Source: Larix kaempferi
Lineage: Eukaryota > Streptophyta > Pinopsida > Pinales > Pinaceae
NCBI GenBank assembly: GCA_027924585.1
Contig: BSBM01000904.1
Span: 21,909,001-21,973,000, forward strand
DNA length: 64,000 nucleotides
Direction of reading: 5' to 3'
Under the pieces are notes generated by a model. The model saw only the letters and a program-made list of their open reading frames with translations, searched no databases and had not been told where the DNA came from. The position numbers were made by a program, and so were the translations under genes. Positions within the stretch are counted from its first letter, which is position 1. Each line of letters begins with the position of its first letter. Shown here piece after piece: positions 34,287 through 45,516 of this stretch.

Positions 34287-36801
34287 ATATCAACGCTCTC
34301 TTCCCCTTTTACGGGAAAAGGTCATGGGTCGTTTGTCAAGCCTGCCCCTAGCACTAGTAGTAGCAGCAGAGGACCCTGGCCCTGCATCTAACATCGGATG
34401 ATGAGTGATAGATGTAGGACTAGCTGTATCAATCAGTGTAGAAGGTGGTGGCGATGCTAGCACATCACCCTCCATGGTGTCTTGGACCTCCTCCTCCTCT
34501 TCCACCTCCTCATCCTCCTCCTCCTCCTCCTCCGCCTGCCCTTCCTCTGTCTCTAGCCATGTAGGTGACTCCTCCATGATAGGAGTCTCAATCTCCACCC
34601 TCCACTTAGACAATATATCAATATTGTCTAAGACGATGGCATCAACATCTGGTACTTTCTCTATCTGTCTCATCCATAAGCGAAGATTGTAATGGACGTA
34701 GACCAAGTCATTGAGATGTGCGAACTCCAACCTGTAAGAGGGTAATAATTTTTTTTATGAGTCTAGAGGTTCAAGTTTCAAAAATTAATAAAATATAATA
34801 TGTGAGGATGATAGATTCATAAATTACATTAAATGCAATTGATTTGTTGAAAATTGAAATTCTAACCTTCTGGGTCTCTTTAGGTGTATTTTTTCAAACA
34901 CGCTCCAATTCCGCTCACATCCTAAAGCGGTACATGTTTGGCTAAGAATCTTGATGACAAATTTCCGTAAATTTGGTGTCCTTACACCATAGGTTCGCCA
35001 CCAAGTAGCTACAACAAATAAGAAAGAAAGAGAACTAAATTACATTTCATTGCATTGGAAAACTGAAATAGGAAATAAATAAATTATAATTCAAAATTTC
35101 GAATTTCAACTTTCAAATAAAAGTTAAACACTTTAATAACTTACCTGGCATGAAATTGGTCCTGTCACGAATAGCATCAGCAAAGCTAAATACTCCAGTA
35201 CCATCCTGATACACCTCTATCTAGCGATTGATTGCATTACGAGTCTCATAATCAGGTGCCATCCTCTAGATACAAGTGAGGAGCCCCTCCAACACCTCGC
35301 CATCAAAATCAAATTTGCATTTGTAGGAAAATGCAGGGTTGAGGAAGAGTGTTGCTGCATGAATGGGTCTATGAAGCATCCCGGTCCATCGACTATCAAT
35401 CAACTCCCATAACAACATGTGCCTATTGTGCCCCAATATACCCTTTCACACATAATAACTCTGGATGGCCTCTTTGGCCCTATCCATGGCCTCATACAAA
35501 TAGCCCATTGCGGGCTTATCACCATCAACAAGTCTCAGGACCTTTACCAAAGGTTCACTCAACGAGCACACTTCCTCCACACCTTCCCAGAAGGAGTCAG
35601 TGTACACCAACTTGGCAATCGTTCTCCCATCCTCTCTCCTGCTATATGCACAATCACGCCACTCATCACAAACAAACATTTGCTTCAACTCAAACTGATA
35701 TTGAAGCAAGGACTGAAGAGTAATGAAGGTGGTGGCAAAACACGTGATTGCAGGACGCTTCAACTCTCTGTTTTTGGTGTGCCTTCTCATGAGGTTGAGA
35801 ACAAAAGTATGGTTGTAAATGAACTTGGGGATGCTCCTAGCTTGATCAATCACCACCTTGATAAAGGGAATTTTCCCCATATCCTCCAGCATCAAATCAA
35901 TACAATGAGCAGCGCATGGAGTCCAAAACAAAGTGGGGTGCCTCTCCATAAGCATCCTGCTAGCAGCCACATAATTAACTGCATTATCCGTAATAACTTG
36001 CACAACATTGTGCACCCCAATATCCTGTAGGAACCTATCTAACAACTCACATAAAAGCGTTGCATCTTTTACATATGTCGATGCATCAAATGATTTCATA
36101 AACATGGTACCTCTAGGACAATGTACCAAAAAGTTGATAAGGGATCTACCCTAACCATCTGACATGATTGTGCATCCACTGCTCTCCCATGACTGCCTGA
36201 ACTCCTCCAACCTAGCACCGATGTCCTTCTTTTCTGCTTGAAGGATTGGACCGCGCAACTCCTCGAAGGTGGCACTTTTATACCCCGGGCCAAATACTGC
36301 AATGGCATCACACATCAGCTGCCAAAATGGATTGTTTTTTACGATGTTGAGAGGTATGTGACTCCAGTAAAGACACCTCCCCATCACCCTGTCCGCTTCT
36401 ACCTTCTTTGTTTTCTTTATCAATGACTTGATAGAAGGTTGTGCTCCACCTCTGGTTCATGGAAAAAAAAAGGATGAGGCCCCCACCCTCCCGATAGGTG
36501 AATCTGTGGCTGTGGAGCCCCTCGTACTACCCTCACCGGCAGTGGCAGATCCTGATGCCCCCACACTTCTTGCTACGCCAAAAGCTGCAATCTCAGCTCT
36601 GTTTGCGGCGATCTCATCCTTCTTTTTATTTTTTTCATGGATTGCATCATGGGCAGATCTCATGATCTCTGGGGTCACTGCAATACAAAGGCCAACATCG
36701 TGCCCAAGGAGTTTAGCTAGATGGTATTTCAACCTGTTAACCCCTCCCGACATGTGATGCCCACACAATTTGCAACTCAAATTTTGCATCAGACCAGCCA
36801 A
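34287..36801 (-). pseudogene. hAT-superfamily transposase (BED finger, DUF659), with stops
   Basis: Minus-strand order: BED-type zinc finger (CKLCGHHMSGGVNRLKYHL, near 36770-36700), a segment with NIVKNNPFWQLMCDAI, DUF659 (TIMSDG ... RSLINFLVHCPRGTMF ... VITDNAVNYVAA ... AHCIDLMLEDM) and the C-terminal dimerisation region (WWRTYGVRTPNLRKF, CERNWSVFE, LNDLVYVHYNLRL). Probable exons are 36801-35145, 35008-34867 and 34731-34287, with GT-AG borders. The last exon adds a Glu-rich acidic tail. In-frame stops after FFFP, at the Trp of SDGW, after SYYV and at AINR break it. It was a cut-and-paste transposase; this copy cannot make full-length protein. Confidence 0.88.
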
Positions 36802-37880
36802 AAAACCGGATTTTGCATCAGACCGGCCAGAAAACCGGCCGGTTCCATACGGAACCGGTCAAAACCGCCGAACCGGCCAGTTTTGAATGGTTCCGTACGG
36901 AACCGGTCGGTCTGATTTCTGTAGCATAACCAGATTGTAATTTGCTAAAAGAAATCACCATTTGCTATAGCGTTGCTTTTATTCTATTTCATGTAGCAAT
37001 ACTTTGTTGTGGTTCGTGTAAATATCTACCATCGATAGCATAGATAGCGTTGCTTTGTTTGCATAGAACTGTAAATCAAACAAGGTATTAATCACTTCAC
37101 CTTGATTCTTGTAGCATGGCTTGCTGGTAATGCTCTATGTGTGATATAATTCACTGAATTTTTATTATTAGAACTCTCGCTTTATTTTGAAATAACATTA
37201 CTTAATTTTGTAAATCTTTAAACCTTAGTTAATCATTTATCATATAGGTAATGGGCTTGTCACATTACTTTATTGATAGGTTAAGTCACATTACTTAGTT
37301 TATAATCTTTAATACTTAGTTACTTGCATAGTTTTAACCTTTTTAATGTCCATGGTACATGAATGAACACTATTTAAAAGACTAAAGAAATGACTGTATA
37401 TATATAAATTCCAAATTGAAGAGAACATGAAATGAGAGAAACTGCAGAGACATCAAACAAATCAAATACAGTCACTTAACCTTACAAACTCTCAAGCATA
37501 AACCTTGGATACACTAGGTAAAATAATCATAGGAAACCATAGTAACCAGTCAAATTCAAGCAACTTGCTCTGTACATGCAGCACTAATGTCTCGTAACCT
37601 TATCACGATCCCTGGGTTGACATTTAAATGAGCCAGTGAATCTAGGTGCTATTTTGGTTATTTGCACCCATATTTGCTATATATATGAGAAACTTTGCAT
37701 ATTTGTGTGTTAATGGTTTCGATTCATATGTATGCCCATAAATATATATGTTTTTTTACAAAATATGAATATTTTATGTATTTTTTAGTCGGCCGGTTTT
37801 TTACCCGGTTTTTTGCTGGTTCTGGTCCGGTTCACATTTTGGGCTTTGCCGGTTCGATGACCGGTCTGGTTCCAATAACA
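36786..37880. mobile_element. Segment bounded by AACCGG subterminal clusters
   Basis: A left cluster (36797-36913) repeats AACCGG/CCGGCC and GGTTCC-TACGGAACCGG. A right cluster (37789-37872) repeats CCGGTTTTTT and GGTTC. The core is about 870 bp, AT-rich and non-coding. It adjoins the BED exon of the hAT gene, so it may be the 5' end of that hAT element or a separate non-autonomous one inserted next to it. A 29-bp direct repeat (ATTTTGCATCAGACC...) lies at the left edge. Confidence 0.4.
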
Positions 37881-37885
37881 TTGCA

Positions 37886-38490
37886 CCATACTACCAAAAC
37901 GGGTCCAATGGCTATGACAATTTGGCAAATGGAATGGCAGCCTCAAAATGCAAGCCTAGGGCACAAAAATACAAAAACAATAAATTAAACCCCATTTGAA
38001 AAAATTGCAACAATTTGGCTTAAAAAATCAGACCTCTAAATTTATATTTTTGGCCATGAAAAATGATAACAAGAGGGTGGCTAAAGATCTAAGAAACAAG
38101 CATGCTATTCCATTCTAAAACCCCCTTACATTTTGACTATTTTTAATATTTATGGACATGGAAATCATTGGCAAAATGGCAAAAAAAATAGAGGTAGATA
38201 GGCAAGAAAATATGCAAGCAAACATGCAAAAACATCATAGAAAAGATAGAAGAAAGTGAAACAATACATACCTGTGAAAGGAATTGGTTGATTGGCAAAG
38301 TTTTGATTCTTGAAGTTGAACCCTTTCTCCACAAAAATTCTCAATGGTGATCTTAGATGGTGTTTGAAATCTTTGGATGCCTCCAAGGTGGTTGATGGTG
38401 CCCTCTTGCCCTTCACACTCCTCCCACAATGAAATGAAAGAAATGACTAAAAAAAATTTACTTTTCCCTCTTATAAGCCACAGATTGGAG
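37886..38490. other. Intron sequence, nothing recognised
   Basis: AT-rich sequence without gene or clear repeat. Confidence 0.4.
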
Positions 38491-38495
38491 GCCTG

Positions 38496-38665
38496 GGCAA
38501 CTTTTTCGGTCGACCCGTGAGGTTTTCCAAAAAATCGCGATTTTTACTAAAAAGTCGCACCTCCCTGATTTTTTAAAAAATCGCGATTTTTCCCAGCCGA
38601 TTTTTCGACCTAGGGAAAAACTCACGATTTTTTAAAAAGTCAGCAATTTTTTGCCAAGGTTATCA
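38496..38665. repeat. Cluster of AAAAATCGCGATTTTT palindromes
   Basis: TCGCGA-centred palindromes and related half-sites (AAAAAGTCGC, CCGATTTTTCG, CACGATTTTTT) recur within 150 bp, ending in TTGCCAAGGTTATCAACGC. It resembles one end of a hAT-type element or a very small MITE. The opposite end was not found. Confidence 0.4.
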
Positions 38666-38802
38666 ACGCTTACTTTGTACTAGGCCTGCTAGGCTAATTT
38701 TGGACATTGCATAACGTAATGTTACATGGAATTTAATATAGAAATGAGAATTTTATTAATTTGTTGACTATGTTTATCATTTCAATTTTTCCTGGCAATT
38801 TG

Positions 38803-38842
<40 letters not shown>

Positions 38843-39028
38843 ACCTCAAGGGGTTAGTTCAACTGGTTGTTACCAATGTTGCTAGGTGTTTGGCTAGTTC
38901 TACGCTGGCTGAGCCCGGTTTGAATCCCCTTAGGTTAGGCCCACTAGTCTATGCCAACAAGTCTAATAGGGATGCCATCCACAAATGTGGGGAAGCATTC
39001 CCTGGGTTTCCCACGAAGTTTTTTTTGA
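38843..39028 (+). mobile_element. tRNA-derived SINE
   Basis: It begins AACCTCAAGGGGTTAGTTCAACTGGTT, whose GTTAGTTCAACTGG part is an A box. About 60 nt later a B box GGTTTGAATCCCC follows (about 38918-38930). It ends in a T-run. AT microsatellite sequence flanks both sides, so the target duplication cannot be separated from the simple repeat; a GA run precedes it. Confidence 0.75.
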
Positions 39029-39323
39029 AATATATATATATATATATCCCTGTTTCCTAAGATTTTGAGGGATCAACCTTCCATGCCATCCCGATTTAGG
39101 AAATCATACCCATTTCCAAGCCTCATGCAGCTTAGACATGAGGCCTTCAGTTCATTAATCACTAGAATATTATTTGCATGCTTAAGTTCTACATTTATAT
39201 GCTTCATACAAGGAATACTAGGCTCCATATTATATTAATCACTCAAGCAAGCAATAGAGGTTGGTTCATTGGACATAGAGAAACAAGACAAGCAAATGGA
39301 AGTGTAGAGAGACGCACAAAAAC

Positions 39324-39706
39324 TGCATCACCGTGCAGTGTGATCACTAGTTCTGTTCTATCTGCGGGATCCTTGGTTACAAGCAATGAACACTTTGGAT
39401 TTGCCAGCAGATCCTGCAATCACCAATACACATCATACAGGCATCTCTGACTATGATACAAACAAGATGTTGAAAACTGCAATCTAATGCAATGCTTAAT
39501 GTAATTCTTATCATCGTATTTAAGATGAAAGGAAACGGATGACAAAACAATACCCAAAACTCCACATATCACTGAAACTATGCCAGCAAACATAATTACA
39601 GACGAACCTTAGTATGAACTGCAAGGCTGCTAACTGCTAATATTGGACACCCATCTTCATCACAACAAATGTCAACCATTGATCCTGATGGATAGCCCTC
39701 GTAATT
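39324..39706 (-). CDS. Two exons of the GluTRBP/PPOX-family protein
   Basis: Exon 39706-39608 (33 codons) reads NYEGYPSGSMVDICC... to LAVHTK. After a 194-bp intron, exon 39413-39324 (30 codons) reads DLLANPKCSLLVTKDPADRT... to ITLHGDA. Both are phase 0 with GT-AG borders (donors AAG|GTTCGT and GCA|GTTTTT). This is the front of the split barrel, in the order expected for the family, and it joins directly to VPENEQ at 19960. Together with the other exons, 180 codons are visible. The N-terminal part, including any plastid transit peptide, is not in the window; the exon that should precede YEGYP was not found up to 64000. Confidence 0.85.
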
Positions 39707-40803
39707 CTGCACTATCCCAAGTAAAGAAAAGTCCAGGAAATGCCTTTAGTATAATGACACATTTAGGAAAACAATACAATTAGTAAGTAAAATCCAGTTT
39801 AAGCACAAAACCCAAATTCAGAAGAAAACAAAGTCAAATCAGACACATAAAACCTGCCATTCCATTTGGATAGATAGATTAAGTGATGTCTTTTTTTCAA
39901 CATCGCAGAGAATTAAATCAATCAAAAAAAATGAACATGTAATGAGGATCGAAATCAGGCTTACTAATTAGTAATTAGTTGTTAGTAACAAAAGTTTAAA
40001 AATACTCATTTTTCTCAGGGTATATTGACTCACAGCATTGGATTAATTGCTAAATTCCTGCAATTGTACAAAATGTAATGATTCATATATTTTCTAGTAT
40101 TAAAAATCAATGACCAAGAAAGCTCAAGGATGACAAAACATTACATTGCCGAAGCTTCAGTGTTCAAAATTCCAATCTATTCAATATGAGGTACACCGCC
40201 ATCTTGGCTGTTATATCATCCTTATATTCATATCTTGCAATATATGATTTATACAGGCCTCGTCAAACCTTTCAGTGTTCACATGATCAATTCACATGCC
40301 ATTCCAACAGAACCCAATCCTCCAGCTTCGGAATTAATTTATCAAATGCCTCCCACACAGTCTATGTTGGTTGATGACAAACAGAGAATGACAGCATCAC
40401 CTATCACCACAAAATGACAATAGAAAACTATTGCAGTGCACTATCCCATCTACCAACACAAATCAAAAAGATCATTTTGGACTTCACTTTAGATATGCAA
40501 CTCTTAAAATGAAATACTCTTAAGAAACAACAGCTTGGGAGCAAATATCCCACAAAATGGAAAACTTTGTGAGCCAAGTTATAGCCTGCGATGTTTAGTA
40601 TTGTAATCGACAGTGACTTGAACGCAATAATATCTTATTTCGCCAGTCTTCAATAAGCAAATCAAATCAGCAATGCTCTAACCAACAAACCAAAAGGAAA
40701 GACAACACTCCCCAAAAGCTTGGGTCAGAAAAATAACTTATGCACATGGTGTTGCAAAAACATGAAAGCCTAAATAACACAACAACCCAAGGCCAAAGAA
40801 AAT
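39707..40803. other. Upstream intron sequence, nothing recognised
   Basis: It begins with the acceptor of exon 39706 (TAGTGCAG). No exon, element end or RNA gene could be supported. Confidence 0.5.
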
Positions 40804-41220
40804 GGTTCTGATACTACTTGTGGTGAACCTACATGCACCACTTTAGCTCTCCAACCAAATATGCTCAAAATTAACCAGAATATCAACAATTACCAATGTC
40901 ACAACATAACATAAGAAGCAAAGGAATACAAAACAATGGAACACAAGAGACCAAGGGTGATTGTATTCGAATGCAAACCTTATTCGAGAAAGGATACACT
41001 CTAGTACAAGATATATTGATACCTTATGTTGAGACTCCCACCTTTATTTATAGACATATTGTGGAAATTTCTGAATACTCGAGCTTCAATGAAAAACATA
41101 AATTCCACCTTTTTCCTAGAAGGTTTTTCATATATTAGCCCTAAAATTTTAAGCCTTAGGACTGTTGTAAATTAGAGTACAAAACAGAAGCTGAAAGAGT
41201 TCAACAATTCAATTCAAACA
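40804..41220 (-). repeat. Copia LTR with primer site
   Basis: On the minus strand the LTR ends ...GGTTCACCACA (40819) and is followed by TAGTATCAGAACC (40816-40804), close to the initiator-Met primer site. A TATA-like GTCTATAAATAAAG lies at about 41054-41041. The outer end near 41220 is a guess from a CA/TG terminus. The interior would extend left but is not recognisable. Confidence 0.5.
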
Positions 41221-41318
41221 ACCCCAAATTTCTTGCCAATTCAAGGAGAAAAGGTACCAAACAAAGAGATATGTTTCAGGTCTCGGCACAACTTCTCCTC
41301 AGGTCTCGGCACAACCTC

Positions 41319-41735
41319 CTACACATCATTCTTCATGATGGATTGATATTCTTCCATCATGGCATCCTTCCAAACTTGATGTTTGGATGCTTCTTCGTAA
41401 GTGGTGGGTTCTGAATCAATAATGTTGCTCATCAGTGCCACATAACTAGAGAACCTCTGAGGTCTTTTTCTTTCTCTGGAAGCGCCATGTGGAGCTTCAT
41501 GCCCCTCTGCATCCTGCAGTGTCTGTTGTGCCCATCTAGGTCTTTTCCGACCTGCAACATCTCTGGGGATATCAACTAGATCTATGGGATCAATAGGTTC
41601 ATCCTTTTCTGCTAGCTCCCTCTGACTTGGAGGGGGAAATGATCTCATCTCCTTTAGTTCTAGCATTTCTTCATCATTGATCTCCATATCTGATCCTCTG
41701 CCTTTCCTGACAGCCATCTCTTCTTCAAAGGTCAT
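41319..41735 (-). pseudogene. Copia integrase-RT linker fragment
   Basis: The 138-residue frame ends EEASKHQVWKDAMMEEYQ-SIMKNDV, which is the start of the Copia reverse transcriptase domain; a stop follows directly. Upstream are the acidic and Pro-rich linker and the RKRPQRFSSYVALMS motif typical before RT. Its last residues match those at 48011-48040 of the Copia element to the right, so it belongs to a related family. It is detached from the rest of pol. Confidence 0.8.
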
Positions 41736-42773
41736 GTTATCACATCCATGTTAGTTGGAGCTACCATGCTGCAGAGTGTGTGGTCAGGGACCATACTACA
41801 TTTTTTTTCAAGATCAGAGATCAGACGGCCATAGAGAAGGCATCTTTTGTATTGAGATTTCCTGGAGCAGAGATATCAGAGGGGACAGATTGTACTTTGA
41901 TGGTCCAGAGCTACTACAAAGCAGTGATTACAGGGCCCCCCTTCCTTACCAAGCTTTGCATGATCCCATTGAGAGAGTTACATAGCCATATTGTGATGAG
42001 AACATTACAGAGTACAGCTGGTTTGCCACTTATTGCCCGGATTCAGTAGAGATCCAGTTTCTGTTTTAGCTTCAGCAGCAAGTATATGGTATGGCAGGTA
42101 TAGCATTTTATGAATATTGCTCATGATGTTTGCTTTCAGACTTGTTTATTTTATGATAGTACATGGACTAGAGGTATGATGTCTGATGTGGTGATCTCAT
42201 GCTTTATTATGATGTTGATGGCCCTTTGTGAGGTCAGTCCACCTTTTTCAGTAGACTCCTGTTTATGCACAATGGTTTTAATGTTGAAGCAATAGTGAGA
42301 TTTTTTAATTATCACTGGTCACCAGGGACCTGTTTTAATTAAAAATGTTTGATTTTGGGCAAACAGTGCTCAATTGATGGATCATGGTCATTCTAGTGAC
42401 CATGTCTAGTATATTTCAAGTCTGCGATCGCATTGCAGCAGACGGTTCGTCAATCCGGGCAATATAAGTGGGTCAAAAGCACAAAATACATATTTAGAAA
42501 TAAAACCAGCAATTAATTAATGATGGAAAATCAAATATGGCTAAGTTAACTTTGGAAATGGTAAGTGCAATGGTTGGTAAAGTTAAGGGGGTCTCTTAAT
42601 GTCATTTTTATTATGTTTGGACACTAAATATTTGATGTGGAGCCCTCATTTATGCCCAGCTCTACTCATGGGGCGAATTTGCCCATAGAGGGGCGTTTTT
42701 CACAATGTAAAACTTCAATTTTTGTAAAGATGATGTTGTAAGACTTTGGGTGTATGGTCTAGGGGGCTAAAAC
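41736..42773. other. Old repetitive sequence carrying the Copia insertion
   Basis: This is the left flank of the full-length Copia; the same sequence resumes at 51286 after the AAAAC duplication. Open frames around 41755-42049 overlap and have no family signature. Confidence 0.5.
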
Positions 42774-42958
42774 TGTTGATGTATTTGTAACTTCGGAAGA
42801 TATTCTTCTATGTATTACACATTTACTTTATTATATTCATGATGGATATGTATTATTCCTCCAATCAGAAGTGTCGTCATTTGTATTTGTAAGTGTCGCA
42901 ACTTATATTTGATGGGTTATTAGACCACCAGTGTGGGGTCGGCCTTGCTTGTGTCATG

Positions 42959-44397
42959 TGTTGATTTTTTCCTGAGCAGCATCGAGTTCCATTCTCTAGG
43001 AGAATGGAGGCACCTGGTCAGTTACCAGGATATTGATCCAGTCTGGGACTGGAAGCTCAGCCTGGGGCTGAGAGCCATTCTCTGGGAGAATGGAGGCACC
43101 TGGTCAGTTACCAGGATTTCACTGTAAGCCCTAGACTGGGTCTGGGCAAGTGATGTACTCCTTTCCTTGATCTATGGGCTATGCACTTGATCTTGGTGGC
43201 AACGGGAGGGTGAAGTAAAGCAATTAATTTATCTCCCTATGATGATGTACTTAGAGTGGACATGAAGACCTTGAAGAACACCTGCATGATTTATTGAAGA
43301 TAAATGAAACCCAAGCATAGCTTGGCTTGGTCCATGAACCCACCATTTAGAAGAAAAATAAATATTTATTTATTTATTATGGGGTGGCTCATTATTGGAG
43401 AAAGAAAAAAATATGATAAATAAAAATGATGTAAATATGTCAAGGACAGGTGGACAGGTCGGCCTCATACTTATTTCTTTTTGGAGGACAAAAAAAAATA
43501 ATAAAAAAAAAATATTTTTATGTGAGGACAGGTCGGCCCCAATAAAGTGGAATTATTCCACTATAAATAAAACTCAACATTTGAAGAATACAGTTCGTTG
43601 AATCTTCTGCTCAGCTCGTGGGTTTGACTGATCTAAGGCTCAGTTCGTGGACTTTAACTATTTGATCAGCTCGTGTGTGGGTTTATCTTCTGCTGAGTTT
43701 ATCTTCTACTGAGTTTTTACTTCTGCTGGGTTCTAATTCTTGGAGAAGTGAAAGCCCTAACCTATTACACTAACTCAGCTAGGGTATTGTTGAATCCTAC
43801 CTGGAAGTTTTCTGCATTATACTTCAACCCTGCTAGGACCCTGTACTGAGCACCCGAATTCTGCTAGGGCTCTTTTCAAATCTTCTCTCTATATTGGCAG
43901 CCCTGCTAGGGTATTTTTATTGTGCACCCGAATTTGTACAGGGCCTGTCTCAGGTTACAGCAGCCCCAGAAAAGGCTTCCACAAGTCACTACAGCCCAGC
44001 ATTACTTCACGGCACTCTTAGCAGGTATACATCAGTGAAGCAATGACATCTACAGGCATGTACAGGTTGACTATGCAAGATTGAAGCTGCTCCAGGCATC
44101 TAGCAGCAGTTACAGTTATTCAGTGGCAGATTAGGGCCAGCTGGCATTGTACAGGGTTCTTCTTGATTAGTGAAACAAATTCCTATTTGTTGTCAAGGCT
44201 TGTTTAGCCTATTATTGTAAAACTCAATCATCTCATTTTGGAGATAAATTATTAAATTGCTTTGGGGTTTTTGTCCTTAAAAGGTTTCCCCGTGAAAAAT
44301 TACTGTGTTCAATTTTTGTGGATGTGTAATTACTGCTAGCTATCTCTGTATTTATATTTACAGTCTGTTACTGTTGTCAAATTCCTAATTTTCAACA
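42959..44397 (+). repeat. Solo LTR of a third family (1439 bp)
   Basis: It starts TGTTGATTTTTTCC and ends CTAATTTTCAACA. The 5-bp duplication TCATG flanks it (42954-42958 and 44398-44402), and the uninterrupted site is present in the 3' LTR near 50916. A TATA-like CTATAAATAA lies near 43560. A local duplication of about 90 bp (ATTCTC-GGAGAATGGAGG...) occurs at 42990-43125. No internal region is present, so it is a solo LTR; strand is taken from the TATA box. Confidence 0.85.
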
Positions 44398-44467
44398 TCA
44401 TGTGAGTGGGTTATTAGGCTTCCTTAGGAAGTCGGCCCAGCTAGAATTAGAGGTAGGTTAAGTTGTG

Positions 44468-44475
44468 TATAAATA
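44468..44475 (+). promoter_or_regulatory. TATA box of Copia 5' LTR
   Basis: TATAAATA lies in GTGTATAAATAGAGAG; the same box is at 50977-50984 in the 3' LTR. It is about 300 bp before the LTR end and should set the start of the genomic transcript. Confidence 0.65.
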
Positions 44476-44776
44476 GAGAGTGAGTGTGTCTCATTCTATT
44501 CATTCACTCACTCATCCAACTCGCATTAGTTGAGAGAGGAGTGCGCACAAGTGGAGGAGGAGTAGCTGCAAGAGTTATCTATCTTTTGGGGATTGATCTT
44601 TGTGATCTTTGTATTGGGGCTTATTCTATCTCTGAGGAAGTTGCGGGGTTTTTCACCTTCTTGGTTTTCCCCGAGGAAACTCTATGTCTCTTGTGTTTAT
44701 GATTGTTATGTTGTGCATGTTATTCTCTTAGTAGGATCCTAGATAATGTTTGAATGAAACTATCGAAAAATTAACA

Positions 44777-44789
44777 TGGAATCAGAGCC
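44777..44789 (+). promoter_or_regulatory. Primer-binding site, initiator tRNA-Met
   Basis: TGGAATCAGAGCC directly follows the LTR end AACA at 44776; it differs from the plant consensus TGGTATCAGAGCC at one position. Confidence 0.85.
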
Positions 44790-45516
44790 GTGCTAAGAAG
44801 AAGACACTATGCAGCTGCGGAAGCTAGGGCTTCTTAATCTTTGGGTTTCTCTCCTCAGATCATCAAAGGCAAGAGGCTAGGCTGACTCTCCTTGCAAGGG
44901 CACATCTTTCTGTCGAGACAGAATTCAATTCTGAGCACTTTCAGTTTTTGGTCCGTCACTGCTGCGGGAAATTAGGGTTTCGGAGAAAGTTGGAATTTTT
45001 GGAATCCGAGACCACAGCTGGATGCTCCTCAAGAAAATCGAAGTTTGGAGACCAAGATCGAATTTTTTGGTTGGGCAGAACCCCGAGCATCATCAAACCC
45101 TAGTTTGGGATTTTGATTGGAAAGGTGGAAAATTGGGGTTTTTGCAAAAGTTGAAATTTTTGGAATCTGTGACCATGACTGGATGCTCCTCAAAAAAATC
45201 AAAGTTTAGAGCACAAGATCAAACTTTTTGGCTGGGCAGAACCCCGGGCATTATCAAACCCTAGTTCGGGATTTTTACCAGAAGATCCGAAAGTTTCAAA
45301 AGCAATTTTGAGGGTCTAATTTTGCAAATTTCAAAATTGAAGTATACCAACTTGATCAACTCAACAAGGCGCATCTTTCCATCCATTCAAAAGTTTGGAA
45401 TTCAAAGTTTGAATTTTTGGGGTTTCTCTGACAAACCCTAATCCAGCTCCAGATCCAGTTTTCAAATCAAGTGGTAAGACCTAAATCTTTTATTTCCATT
45501 TGAGTTTCTCATTAAA
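44790..45516. other. Copia leader with a duplicated segment
   Basis: The untranslated leader contains two imperfect copies of about 150 bp beginning GTTGGAATTTTTGGAATC and ending AACCCTAGTT (44988-45110 and 45148-45265). No gene. Confidence 0.7.

Larger units (their letters stand above)
19961..39323 (-). other. 19.4-kb intron of the host gene, filled with mobile elements
   Basis: The exon ending ...LHGDA at 39324 joins in phase to VPENEQ at 19960. The donor is GCA|GTTTTTGT (weak) and the acceptor TTATTTAG|GTTCC. Everything between is intron: a SINE, LTR nests, a hAT pseudogene and subterminal-repeat elements. All other introns of this gene in the window are 92-297 bp, so the growth is due to insertions. 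Confidence 0.8.
42774..44776 (+). repeat. Copia 5' LTR, split by a solo LTR
   Basis: LTR parts are 42774-42958 and 44403-44776, together about 559 bp, matching the 3' LTR at 50727-51285 with scattered differences. The U3 promoter is interrupted upstream of the TATA box. Confidence 0.92.

Noticed and set aside
34405-34692. Ser-rich plus-strand frame
   Set aside because: Antisense of the Glu-rich tail of the hAT transposase.
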